Part shown: in pieces, positions 33,635 to 42,372 of the stretch
Position numbering within the stretch: the first letter of the stretch is position 1
Layout of the letters: each line of letters starts with the position of its first letter
Notes under the pieces: generated by a model
Told to the model about the DNA's origin: nothing
The model's database searches: none
What the model saw: the letters and a program-made list of their open reading frames with translations, nothing else
Source of the DNA: JBIOHP01 sp044449065
GTDB taxonomy: Bacteria > Bacteroidota > Ignavibacteria > UBA10030 > SZUA-254
Assembly (NCBI GenBank): GCA_044449065.1
Contig: JBIOHP010000005.1
Location: 1-64,000, forward strand
Direction of reading: 5' to 3'
DNA: 64,000 bases
Program-made: the position numbers and the translations under genes

Positions 33635-35431
33635 TTATTCCTCCATTGCCAGAACAGCCAAAAACGCTTCCTGGGGAATTTCCACCCTGCCTACCTGTTT
33701 CATACGTTTTTTGCCTTCTTTTTGTTTCTCGAGAAGTTTCCGTTTACGGGAAATATCACCGCCATAACATTTCGCAATAACATTTTTTCTCATCGCAGAA
33801 ATGGTATCGCGCGCAATAATTTTCGCGCCGATGGCTGCCTGGATCACGACTTCGAACATCTGGCGGGGAATAATTTTCCGGAGTTTGGCGCACAACTTTT
33901 TCCCCCACTCGTAGGCCTTATCGCGATGCACAATTGTGGATAAAGCGTCAACGGATTCTCCGTTTAATAAAATATCCAATTTCACCAGATCTGATTCACG
34001 ATATTCCAGAAATTCATAATCGAACGAAGCATACCCACGGGAAGTGGATTTAAGCTTATCGTAAAAATCGAAAATTATTTCCGATAGAGGCAGCTCGTAT
34101 CGAATATCTGCGCGGGTTGGATCGATATAGGTCGTATTTTTATAGATTCCTCTTCTATCCGTGCAGAGCTTCATTATATTCCCGATATATTCAGATGGCG
34201 TGATAATTTGGGCACGAATATATGGTTCCTTTACCAATTCTATATCGCCGATATGCGGCATGAACGCCGGATTATCGACGACCACTACTTCCTGATCGCG
34301 TTTGACAACATGATATTCTACGTTGGGAACGGTGGTAATGAGCTGCTGCTCATATTCACGTTCCAGACGTTCCTGGATAATCTCCATGTGAAGCAATCCG
34401 AGAAAACCCGCGCGGAACCCGAACCCCAAAGCAACCGAAGTTTCCGGTTCAAAAATGAGCGAAGCATCGTTCATCCGTAATTTTTCAAGCGAGTCGCGCA
34501 GTTCGGCAAAATCATCCGCATTCACAGGATACAAACCGGCAAACACCATCGGCTTCGCTTCGTGGTAGCCGGGGAGCGGCGCATCGGCGGGATTTTCAAC
34601 ACTGGTGACCGTATCGCCGACTTTTGTGTCGTGGACATCTTTTGCGCCGGGAATCAGGTAGCCGACGTCTCCAGCGGAAAGGGAGCCGGTACGAACCCTG
34701 TGCATTTCCAGTACTCCGACTTCCTCGGCTTGAAATGTTTTTTCTCCCACAAAAAACTTAATTTTGTCGCCCTCTTTCAATGTCCCATCCATAACGCGGA
34801 TATAGACCACCGAACCGCGATAACCATCGAAAATGGAATCGAAAATTAAACCCTTCAGCGGAGCTTGCGGATCGCCTTTCGGCGGCGAGATTCGTCCTAC
34901 CACGGCTTCCAGTATTTCATCAATCCCCATTTTTGCTTTTGCGCTGGCGAGAATGATATCCTCGTCCTTACAACCGATCAGATCCATTATCTGATGTTTA
35001 ACCGGATCGATCATAGCGCTTGGTAAATCAATTTTGTTAATGACGGGGATGATTTCCAGTCCGGCATCGATAGCGAGGTAAAGATTGCTGATGGTTTGCG
35101 CCTCAACACCTTGAGAAGCGTCGACAACAAGGATAGCTCCTTCACATGCGGCAAGGGAACGGGATACTTCATACGAAAAATCTACATGCCCGGGGGTATC
35201 AATGAGGTTAAGAGCATACGTTTTACCATCGTGAGCTTTGTACTCCATGCGAATTGCATGAAGTTTAATAGTGATGCCGCGTTCCTGCTCTAGCTCCATA
35301 TCATCAAGAACCTGGTTGGTCTTCATCTCGCGTTCGGTTATGGTGCCGGTGCGTTCCAGCAGCCGATCCGCGATTGTCGATTTTCCATGGTCGATGTGGG
35401 CTATAATGCAGAAATTTCTAATATGATCCAT
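33635..35431 (-). CDS. lepA: Elongation factor 4 (LepA)
   Basis: A 598-aa translational GTPase that back-translocates stalled ribosomes and helps initiation or ribosome assembly. G1 is AHIDHGKS at 11-18, G3 is DTPGHVD, and G4 is NKID. The LepA-specific C-terminal domain (about 490-598) is present and ends KKRMKQVGRVEIPQEAF. Length and domain order match the family. It heads the lepA-lepB-lepB-methyltransferase-hemW run on the minus strand, with short gaps suggesting one transcript. Confidence 0.98.
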   Translation of the reverse strand: MDHIRNFCIIAHIDHGKSTIADRLLERTGTITEREMKTNQVLDDMELEQERGITIKLHAIRMEYKAHDGKTYALNLIDTPGHVDFSYEVSRSLAACEGAILVVDASQGVEAQTISNLYLAIDAGLEIIPVINKIDLPSAMIDPVKHQIMDLIGCKDEDIILASAKAKMGIDEILEAVVGRISPPKGDPQAPLKGLIFDSIFDGYRGSVVYIRVMDGTLKEGDKIKFFVGEKTFQAEEVGVLEMHRVRTGSLSAGDVGYLIPGAKDVHDTKVGDTVTSVENPADAPLPGYHEAKPMVFAGLYPVNADDFAELRDSLEKLRMNDASLIFEPETSVALGFGFRAGFLGLLHMEIIQERLEREYEQQLITTVPNVEYHVVKRDQEVVVVDNPAFMPHIGDIELVKEPYIRAQIITPSEYIGNIMKLCTDRRGIYKNTTYIDPTRADIRYELPLSEIIFDFYDKLKSTSRGYASFDYEFLEYRESDLVKLDILLNGESVDALSTIVHRDKAYEWGKKLCAKLRKIIPRQMFEVVIQAAIGAKIIARDTISAMRKNVIAKCYGGDISRKRKLLEKQKEGKKRMKQVGRVEIPQEAFLAVLAMEE

Positions 35432-35507
35432 TCAGTTCCCGATAGTAAAACAAACTCCGAACATAAAAGTTACAAAATTTGAGCGGAGGAAGCTAATATA
35501 ACACAAA

Positions 35508-35535
35508 TCCCGTCCCGACTACTCTCGGGGCGGGA
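35508..35535 (-). terminator. Terminator-like hairpin downstream of the Tyr/Gly-rich gene
   Basis: TCCCGTCCCGA (35508-35518) and TCGGGGCGGGA (35525-35535) pair over 11 positions with one wobble. Read on the minus strand it is followed by ATTTGTGTTATATT, a moderate T-rich tail. It may instead be another intergenic palindrome, being close to the GTCGGGATCGCAAT arm seen at 9902. Confidence 0.4.
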
Positions 35536-35660
35536 TCGCATTAAAAATATACCCAAAAATGGGGTGAGTTGCAAGGATTGGGGGATTAAAGAATGTTCAT
35601 TGAAATCTCAAAATTTCCGTTTTCTATATAATCGAATTTTAGTTTTTGAATTTGGCAAGA

Positions 35661-36431
35661 TTATCTTCTTCTTCCCCCGCCGCTAAACCCGCCACCCCCT
35701 CGGTAACCGCCCATTCCGGGAGATGACATTCGCGGCGCAGACATACGCGGAGATGACATCCGGGGCGCGGTCATCCGCGGCGCATACATTTGAGATCGAG
35801 ATCCTCGAGGTTGGTATATTCCCCGACCGCCGTAATATGGATGCTGGTAATACCGGAAATAGGGGGACCTGCGATAACCGTATCGATAATACGGCGGGTA
35901 GTAATAATGCGGGTAATACCCCCGCCAGTAACCGGGATACCAGTAGGACCAGTAATAATCCGGATACCACCACCATCCAAATCCATAATAATTATTATTC
36001 ACAGGGGGAGCGTTGTAATCCTCCGCCTCGTTTGATGTGGAATCGGGATTCATTGCGTTTCTGACCGTATCGCGAAGGTTGTTATATTTTTCCTTCTGCT
36101 CGCTCGAGTTCAGCACACTCATCAGATCGGTGTCTACCTTATCCAAACGGTCCTTAACACTCCGGCGGATATCCGAATTATATTTACCCATATCATTATC
36201 GATATCTCCCCGCGCAGATGAAAGAATATCATGAACTTTCGAGGTTTGCTCAGCTGATAAATTAAGCTCGGTTTTCAACTTGTTTGTCCATTGTTCTACC
36301 GCCTGATCGCGGTTGTTTGCGCGATCATTTTCATCGGTCTGGGAATATACATTGCCATGAAATACTGAGAGGAATATAATTAATCCGACTGGTATCAGTA
36401 AGTGTTTGAGGGGATTTTGCTTAAACTTCAT
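35661..36431 (-). CDS. Exported Tyr/Gly/Arg-rich protein with PRM repeats
   Basis: A 256-aa protein I cannot assign. The ATG at 36431 follows AGGAG by 8 bases and opens a clear signal peptide (to about residue 31, ending VYSQ); the longer frame to 36497 is not needed. Residues 35-120 form a charged helical region with LNLSAEQTSKVHDIL, like the LTxxQ-type periplasmic helical proteins (Spy/CpxP/RcnB-like). Residues about 145-205 are extremely rich in Tyr, Trp and Pro. Then come five units of A/S-P-R/G-M-T/S and a Gly/Arg tail. The low-complexity end suggests a surface, adhesive or nucleic-acid-binding role, but that is a guess. It is divergent from the S46 peptidase gene. Confidence 0.65.
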   Translation of the reverse strand: MKFKQNPLKHLLIPVGLIIFLSVFHGNVYSQTDENDRANNRDQAVEQWTNKLKTELNLSAEQTSKVHDILSSARGDIDNDMGKYNSDIRRSVKDRLDKVDTDLMSVLNSSEQKEKYNNLRDTVRNAMNPDSTSNEAEDYNAPPVNNNYYGFGWWWYPDYYWSYWYPGYWRGYYPHYYYPPYYRYGYRRSPYFRYYQHPYYGGRGIYQPRGSRSQMYAPRMTAPRMSSPRMSAPRMSSPGMGGYRGGGGFSGGGRRR

Positions 36432-36578
36432 TAGATTCGCTCCTAACTTTAAAAACTTTGTAAAACTTTCTCTCTCTATATATATACAATTAGACATAAA
36501 ATAAAGTTTCAGGGTTTAATACAGCAAAATCCGGAGAAAACAATAACACCCAAGCATAGTATATGCGTTTTTGCAGGA

Positions 36579-36607
36579 TTGACATTTTTTTTGCATATTA
36601 ATACTAT
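36579..36607 (+). promoter_or_regulatory. Promoter of the S46 peptidase gene
   Basis: A perfect TTGACA (36579-36584), a 17-base spacer and TACTAT (36602-36607) lie in the divergent gap. The predicted start site is about 50 bases before the ATG at 36665. Confidence 0.6.
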
Positions 36608-36664
36608 TAGCAAAATCGACCCTATTATCATCGTATTTACCACAACATTAATCGGAACACCTCC

Positions 36665-38824
36665 ATGAAAAAAATCACTCTATTGCTTACTATAGCAGTC
36701 ATGTTCGTTCTCCTTTTTTCCGCTATGATCCCCCCGGATGAAGGAGAGTGGCTCTTAACCCAATTCGGAAAACTGCCCTTCGACCAGATGAAGAAAAACG
36801 GACTGACGCTTACCCCCGATCAAATCTATAACCCGAATGGCACGAGCTTGGTAAACGCTGTAATATTGTTAGGCGGCGGCACAGCAAGTTTCGTTTCTAA
36901 AGACGGATTGATTATGACCAATCATCACGTAGCATTCGGCGCGCTTCAGGCGCTGAGCACTGTGCAGGATGATTATTTACTCAACGGCTTCCTTGCCGCG
37001 ACGAAAGACAAGGAATTATCTGCGCCAAGCTATTCCGCCCGCATCGTGATCGGAATAAAGGATGTTACATCGGACGTCCTCTCCGCTGTCAAAGATACAA
37101 TGACTCCTGAAAACCGGGCAAAGGCGATCCGCGAAAAATCCCGCGCGATTGAAAAAACTGAAAAAGGGGAAACGGAAAATGAATGCAGCGTTTCCGAGAC
37201 CTTTAGCGGTTTAAAATATATCCTTTATACATTTGAAGTCATCCGCGATATCCGTGTCGTCTATGCCCCTCCGGGTTCTATCGGCGTATTCGGCGGAGAG
37301 ACTGATAACTGGATGTGGCCCCGGCATACGGGAGATTTTGCGCTTCTCCGCGCCTATGTTGCACCGGATGGCAAACATACGAAGTACTCCAAGGACAACG
37401 TCCCGTATCATCCGAAAGTATTTCTTCCGATATCCAACAAACCCTACAAGGAAGGATCATTCGCAATGATTATGGGTTTCCCCGGAAGAACGTTTCGTTA
37501 CCGGACATCTTCCGAAATCAAGATTTCCAAGGAAGAAACGCTTCCCATGTATGTGGAACAATTTAAGAAACGCATTGACATCATCGACTCGTGGGGAAAA
37601 AAAGACCGCTCGCTGGCAATCAAATACGCCAGCAAGGTGAAAGGATTAGCGAATACCTATAAAAATTATGAAGGAGCCCTTGAAGGCATGAGGCGCTCCA
37701 ATCTTCTGAAGATCCGCGAGGATGATGAAACGGCATTCAGCAAATTCATCGATACCAAATCCGATCTGGAGACAAAGTATGAAAGCTTACTTTCGGATAT
37801 CACCGCTTCACAACGCGACCTGAAGACGTTCAACAAGAAATCGATTGCACTATCTTCACTTTATTCTGCCTCTGATATCGCCCGGCTCGCGAACCGTTTC
37901 AAAGAGTATGCGAATTCTTTCAAGAAAGATTCCACCGGCGAAATGAAAGGCAGCGGGCAAAATGAATTAAATACATACATCCCCGATCTCTTCAAAGATA
38001 CGGACGTTAGAGTGGATAAAGAGCTTCTCGCAGCAACAATTCGCATTGCCGCAGAATTACCCAAAGATCAGCAAATCGAAGCGGTGAAAAATATCGTCGG
38101 CGACAAAACCGGCGTAGAACTTGACAAAAAAATCCAGGAATACATTGAGGATTTGTATAAAGATTCGCACCTTACAACGCCGGAGGATGCGCAAAAATTA
38201 TTATCCAAATCAGCGGATGACATCAAAGATGACGCTTTTGTGAAATTCGTTGTCGCATTAGATAAGGATAATACACCTTTGATTGAGCATGTATCGAAAT
38301 ACAATGCCGAAATCGGCAAGCTCCGCGCGCAATGGATCCAGGCGCGGATGGCATGGAAAGGCGAAGATATGTATCCCGACGCCAACAGGTCGATTCGCTT
38401 TACCTATGGCACCGTAAAGGGTTATGCTCCACGCGACGCCGTGCATTACGATTATATCACCTCCCTAACCGGAGTAATGGAAAAGGAATCGGATAATGAA
38501 GATTTCATCGTCCCGGCGAAACTAAAGACGCTCTGGGAAAAGAAAGACTACGGCAATTATACCGATCCCACGATAAATGACGTACCGGTAGCATTTCTCA
38601 GCGATCTGGATATTACCGGCGGAAATTCAGGCAGTCCGGTCATCAATGGAAACGGCGAGTTCATGGGGATAGCATTTGACGGCGACTGGGAAGCCATCGT
38701 CGGCGATTATTATTTCCAGGAGAGCTTGAACCGCACCATCAGCGTTGATTCGCGATATATTCTCTTTACGCTCGATAAATTTTCAAACGCAAAGAATATT
38801 ATGGACGAGTTAGTGATAAAGTAA
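36665..38824 (+). CDS. S46-family dipeptidyl-peptidase (DPP7/DPP11 family)
   Basis: A 719-aa exported serine exopeptidase that removes dipeptides from the N termini of peptides in the periplasm. Signal peptide at 1-20. The chymotrypsin-like halves carry the His in MTNHHVA (H87/H88) and the nucleophile S655 in GGNSGSPV; the Asp partner probably lies near 220-230 in the PPGSIGVFGGETDNW region. The regulatory helical domain occupies about 300-570. Numbering coincides with the Porphyromonas enzymes, and position 673 is Gly (FDGDWE). To my knowledge Gly there marks the DPP7 type (hydrophobic P1), while Arg marks the acidic-specific DPP11. Monocistronic, with its own promoter and terminator. Confidence 0.93.
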   Translation: MKKITLLLTIAVMFVLLFSAMIPPDEGEWLLTQFGKLPFDQMKKNGLTLTPDQIYNPNGTSLVNAVILLGGGTASFVSKDGLIMTNHHVAFGALQALSTVQDDYLLNGFLAATKDKELSAPSYSARIVIGIKDVTSDVLSAVKDTMTPENRAKAIREKSRAIEKTEKGETENECSVSETFSGLKYILYTFEVIRDIRVVYAPPGSIGVFGGETDNWMWPRHTGDFALLRAYVAPDGKHTKYSKDNVPYHPKVFLPISNKPYKEGSFAMIMGFPGRTFRYRTSSEIKISKEETLPMYVEQFKKRIDIIDSWGKKDRSLAIKYASKVKGLANTYKNYEGALEGMRRSNLLKIREDDETAFSKFIDTKSDLETKYESLLSDITASQRDLKTFNKKSIALSSLYSASDIARLANRFKEYANSFKKDSTGEMKGSGQNELNTYIPDLFKDTDVRVDKELLAATIRIAAELPKDQQIEAVKNIVGDKTGVELDKKIQEYIEDLYKDSHLTTPEDAQKLLSKSADDIKDDAFVKFVVALDKDNTPLIEHVSKYNAEIGKLRAQWIQARMAWKGEDMYPDANRSIRFTYGTVKGYAPRDAVHYDYITSLTGVMEKESDNEDFIVPAKLKTLWEKKDYGNYTDPTINDVPVAFLSDLDITGGNSGSPVINGNGEFMGIAFDGDWEAIVGDYYFQESLNRTISVDSRYILFTLDKFSNAKNIMDELVIK

Positions 38825-38833
38825 TTCATTCTC

Positions 38834-38857
38834 CATTCCTTCTGGAAAGAAGGAATG
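38834..38857 (+). terminator. Hairpin after the S46 peptidase gene
   Basis: CATTCCTTCT and AGAAGGAATG form a perfect 10-bp stem around GGAA, ten bases after the stop codon. The T-rich tail is poor (AGATTTAGG). Confidence 0.5.
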
Positions 38858-38877
38858 AGATTTAGGACGATTTAACT

Positions 38878-38915
38878 AACAACCCCCATATTTCATTTGA
38901 AAGATGGGGGTTGTT
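38878..38915 (+). terminator. Strong hairpin terminator
   Basis: AACAACCCCCAT (38878-38889) and ATGGGGGTTGTT (38904-38915) form a perfect 12-bp stem with a 14-base loop, followed by GAGTTTTGCC. Likely the main terminator of the S46 peptidase transcript. Confidence 0.6.
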
Positions 38916-39013
38916 GAGTTTTGCCACGGTTATATCATTCAAATAATTGAATTAGAAAATACATATATAGGCAAATTAAATCGTCAAAGGGAAAAAAGAA
39001 AAATTTTTCCCCC

Positions 39014-39042
39014 TTGACAAAATGTAAAAAAAACACTATTTT
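39014..39042 (+). promoter_or_regulatory. Promoter of the T9SS cargo genes
   Basis: TTGACA (39014-39019), 17 bases, TATTTT (39037-39042). The predicted transcript starts near 39050 and leaves a leader of about 215 bases before the ATG at 39266. Confidence 0.55.
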
Positions 39043-39265
39043 AGAGTATAAGAGAACGCCCTATATCTCGGCTGAATATTCTTAAACTTGATAGAGAGCT
39101 ACTCCAACAAGTTTTGGTATACCATTCTCCTTTGATGGCAATCACCACAGGTTAAACTGGATAGCAAGTATTAATTGTTTTAGGCCATATTCACAAATAT
39201 TTAAAAAGAAAAACACCGACTTTCCTTCGTTCATTTTAAAAAATCCTTAACAGAAAGGCACTCTG

Positions 39266-40045
39266 ATGAAAACCTTATTACAATTTTATTGGCTTTTGTT
39301 TTTAGTGAGCTTTTTAAGCCTTAATAGCACAATCGGATTGAGCCAGATATCTTTTAATGTCACTCCCAATCCTGTGAAATGTTCATGCGCTTCACCAACA
39401 CTTGTCGGCACATGTCCTTTTCAAATTTGTAATAACAGCTCTCAGGTTGTATATCTCCATTTGACAGATTTCGCTATCGGTACAGGGGATAATGGTTTTT
39501 CCATGGGAAATGCAACTGAATGGGTAATGCTTCAACCAAAAGGTGTTTACGGCGCTTGTTATGCGGATCAAGTTCAGTTCAATTATTGGACTCACCCAGC
39601 TCAAACCCCATACGGTTCAAAGAGCAATACTTTCAACATTAGTTACAGTCTGACAGACGGCGGGCCACATAGCGGATACGCTAGTTTCCCAATTTGCGGG
39701 GTTTTTGAAAGCAGTACCAACAAATGTCCTTCGGGATACCCTTGTATAGATGCAGTCAAGCTTTACAATAATGTATTACCCACAGGATACATTTTGAGTC
39801 AAAATTATCCAAATCCATTTAACCCATCAACGAGAATTGATTTTTCGATCCCTCAACGTTCACATGTGATCCTCAAAATTTTTAATATCTATGGCGAAGA
39901 GGTAAGTTGCTTAATCAATGAGGATCTTCTTCCAGGAAATTATATGCAAATATGGAATGGGAATAACTTCCCAAGCGGAATTTACTATTATAGGCTACAG
40001 GCAGGTCTTTTTAGTACAACAAAAAAATTGTCTTTTATCAAATAA
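39266..40045 (+). CDS. Secreted Cys-rich protein with T9SS sorting domain
   Basis: A 259-aa protein. Signal peptide at about 1-27. Residues 30-170 form an unknown domain with about nine cysteines (for example KCSCASP, GTCPFQIC and CPSGYPC), probably disulfide-bonded outside the cell. The last 83 residues are a type IX secretion C-terminal domain: SQNYPNPFNPSTRIDF, the beta strands VILKIFNIYGEEV and the ending SGIYYYRLQ..FSTTKKLSFIK. The domain directs passage through the outer membrane and possible cell-surface attachment. AGAAAGG lies about 8 bases before the ATG. The gene is notably AT-rich and is followed 101 bases later by another T9SS cargo gene. Function of the cargo part is unknown. 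Confidence 0.82.
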   Translation: MKTLLQFYWLLFLVSFLSLNSTIGLSQISFNVTPNPVKCSCASPTLVGTCPFQICNNSSQVVYLHLTDFAIGTGDNGFSMGNATEWVMLQPKGVYGACYADQVQFNYWTHPAQTPYGSKSNTFNISYSLTDGGPHSGYASFPICGVFESSTNKCPSGYPCIDAVKLYNNVLPTGYILSQNYPNPFNPSTRIDFSIPQRSHVILKIFNIYGEEVSCLINEDLLPGNYMQIWNGNNFPSGIYYYRLQAGLFSTTKKLSFIK

Positions 40046-40146
40046 GTTGACCTAAGCAATCTTTTTGTTTTCAATAATAGGATTGTCTACACCCTTGGAA
40101 GATAAATTTCAGTCAAATATTACCTATTCATTCTGAGGAAAATATT

Positions 40147-42156
40147 ATGAGAACATTCATCGCTATATATGCTCTTTCGATACTATTTTTTAATTCTATG
40201 ACTTTTTCACAAGAGGTTATGGCAGAATTAAACAATCAACAGGTTACTCCTAAATATTCCGAAAAACAAAACGAAATCATACACATTATTCCAAAATTTA
40301 AAGGGACTCCGTCTATTGGGAAATCATCTACATTGGTTATTCAAATTAATAGTGAACGACCTCTGGAAGATGTTGATTTGGTAGTTGATGATTGTCAAGG
40401 AGTATCAAACTCACGAATAACAAAGACAATTGGAATGTTAGGTATGAGCAATATATCAATAAATTATTTAACACCTTTTTTAAAAACCGGAATCAATTCG
40501 ATTTATATTTCAGTATTTGGGAATGATAGTTTAAGCCAATATTTCAAAAAGTTGAAATGCAATATATTTATTAATCTCAAAGCGACATCAATCTCCATTG
40601 AAGAAAATCCAAGTATTCGAACTTCTTATAATAAATTCCAGTTAAGGAAACAAACTAATGAAAGTGATTCGCTTGATATGATGCCTGCACCACCAAGATC
40701 TGCATTTGAAACTTATTTCGGTTTGATTGATCAACATTTTGGACAGAATAAACAAAAGACAAATTCTAAAGCAACGGTATCTACTACCTACGTTCAACAG
40801 GATTATGTTTTCGACCAAGCATATTGGCAAGATATTGATGTCGGCATTAAAACATTATTAGAAGGAGCATGGTGGGTTGATTATGATTGTTTAGTTAGAC
40901 TATCTTTTACTCCTGATGGTAGCTCCAGTGGCTACAATCTTAAGCTTTACATTGATCCATATATGGTAAGACACGCCACGGGTGGTGCTTTCCACTTTGC
41001 CGATGGCTATAATGAATATGGAGATTTTGGCACACCTTTCCTTGGCAAGGCTATTGAAGTAAAGTCAAAAGGGAAAGTGATCGTTCCAGGTGGCAATTAC
41101 TGGAATATACCTGAAATAAGCCATGGTAATGGTGGAGAACAAATTTGGACTTTAAACGGATCAAAACCATACGGCAAATGGAATGTTGAAATCGATATGT
41201 GGAATAGTTCTTCTGCGTATTATCAAAGTTATACATTTGAATTTGTTTTGGAAGACCCGGACCAAAAGAATCAAATAGAAAATGGTTATTTGGTGGGATC
41301 CGGAATTGTTTTGTGCAAATCCGAGAATATGATAGAAAATGTTGATCGTGTTCCGATCAATCATTATGCAGGCACCTTTAGATATTATATTGACAAAAAA
41401 AATCCATCTAAGACAGACAATGTAACCTATCGGCAAGTATGGAATAGGGTTAGAAATAACTCCGACTATGGGAGTCCTTACAATTATACACCAGAATATA
41501 TGCTTTTAATGCGAATACGAGCATTAGGCGAACAAGATACCTGGGATGGGCATGGCATTCCAACAAATGAATACGCAAATATTCTTCCTCCGGTATCAGC
41601 GAATATTATTTCTAATAATGGGATTGCGAGTATATCTACCACGACAGAATGGATAATATCACCGAAAATATATCAGACGGGAACGAACAAATCTTTTGGA
41701 ATCGCTGGGACTTTCGGATTCAATTATGGAAATTTGAATTCGGCTGTTACAGTTAGCGGTAATGCAACAACAAATTATATTATCCTACCAACCCCAGTGA
41801 GCACAACATTTAATAGTTATCCAATTACAATATCCCCCACAGGAATTATTGAAAATCCTAATCACAATCTTGAAAACTATTCTATAGAACAGAATTATCC
41901 CAATCCATTCAATCCTATAACTACCGTGCAATACGATATCCCTGTTCGTTCGAATGTTCTATTGAGCATCTACAATATTCTTGGACAGCGAATGGCAGTA
42001 TTGATAAGTGGTATCCAGGAGCCCGGCAAAAAATCCGTTCAGTGGAATGCTATTAGTGTGCCAAGCGGCATCTATTTCTACAGCTTAGATGCAACGTCGA
42101 TAAGTAATCCGAGCAAGCATTTCACTCAAAATCGAAAGATGATTGTACTCAAATAA
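40147..42156 (+). CDS. Large secreted protein with T9SS sorting domain
   Basis: A 669-aa secreted protein. Signal peptide at 1-22 (ending TFSQ). Residues about 25-130 look like a coiled or Ig-like region, followed by a Gln/Ser-rich linker to about 215. The central part (about 220-580) is rich in aromatic residues and beta strands, with HATGGAFHFADGYNEYG and repeated Trp-Asn patterns, perhaps a carbohydrate-binding or lectin-like surface domain, though I recognise no family. The C-terminal 85 residues are a T9SS sorting domain (EQNYPNPFNPITTVQYDIP, then SGIYFYSLD and a basic end KMIVLK). Like its neighbour it is AT-rich. The two probably share one transcript. Confidence 0.8.
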   Translation: MRTFIAIYALSILFFNSMTFSQEVMAELNNQQVTPKYSEKQNEIIHIIPKFKGTPSIGKSSTLVIQINSERPLEDVDLVVDDCQGVSNSRITKTIGMLGMSNISINYLTPFLKTGINSIYISVFGNDSLSQYFKKLKCNIFINLKATSISIEENPSIRTSYNKFQLRKQTNESDSLDMMPAPPRSAFETYFGLIDQHFGQNKQKTNSKATVSTTYVQQDYVFDQAYWQDIDVGIKTLLEGAWWVDYDCLVRLSFTPDGSSSGYNLKLYIDPYMVRHATGGAFHFADGYNEYGDFGTPFLGKAIEVKSKGKVIVPGGNYWNIPEISHGNGGEQIWTLNGSKPYGKWNVEIDMWNSSSAYYQSYTFEFVLEDPDQKNQIENGYLVGSGIVLCKSENMIENVDRVPINHYAGTFRYYIDKKNPSKTDNVTYRQVWNRVRNNSDYGSPYNYTPEYMLLMRIRALGEQDTWDGHGIPTNEYANILPPVSANIISNNGIASISTTTEWIISPKIYQTGTNKSFGIAGTFGFNYGNLNSAVTVSGNATTNYIILPTPVSTTFNSYPITISPTGIIENPNHNLENYSIEQNYPNPFNPITTVQYDIPVRSNVLLSIYNILGQRMAVLISGIQEPGKKSVQWNAISVPSGIYFYSLDATSISNPSKHFTQNRKMIVLK

Positions 42157-42297
42157 TCATCCACATTTAGAATTTGCTCCTGGTTTCCCTCTAAGAAGCT
42201 GGGATTTAATTTTACACTTATTGGCAATTCCTGACTATCTTCATCTTAGAGAAATGGGAAATTTTATGGATAGATATTTCTGTTGGGTTTTGTACGG

Positions 42298-42319
42298 CAA
42301 CAAAGCCGGCACTTTGTTG
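42298..42319. terminator. Weak terminator hairpin between convergent genes
   Basis: CAACAAAG and CTTTGTTG form an 8-bp stem around CCGGCA, in the 216-base gap between the T9SS cargo gene and the ABC permease gene. There is no good T-run on either side. Confidence 0.3.
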
Positions 42320-42372
42320 TACATGGTTCTCTTGGAAGACATCGCCGTAGATTTACGCTGCACGATCCTGCA

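Larger units (their letters stand above)
38825..39265. other. 441-base intergenic region with terminators, promoter and long leader
   Basis: Holds two hairpins just after the S46 peptidase gene, a sigma-70-like promoter at 39014, and then about 215 bases of AT-rich untranslated leader before the first T9SS cargo gene. No riboswitch that I recognise is seen in the leader. Confidence 0.65.

Noticed and set aside
39050..39265. Possible riboswitch in the long leader of the T9SS cargo genes
   Set aside because: I could not fold it into a known class; only short imperfect stems are visible.
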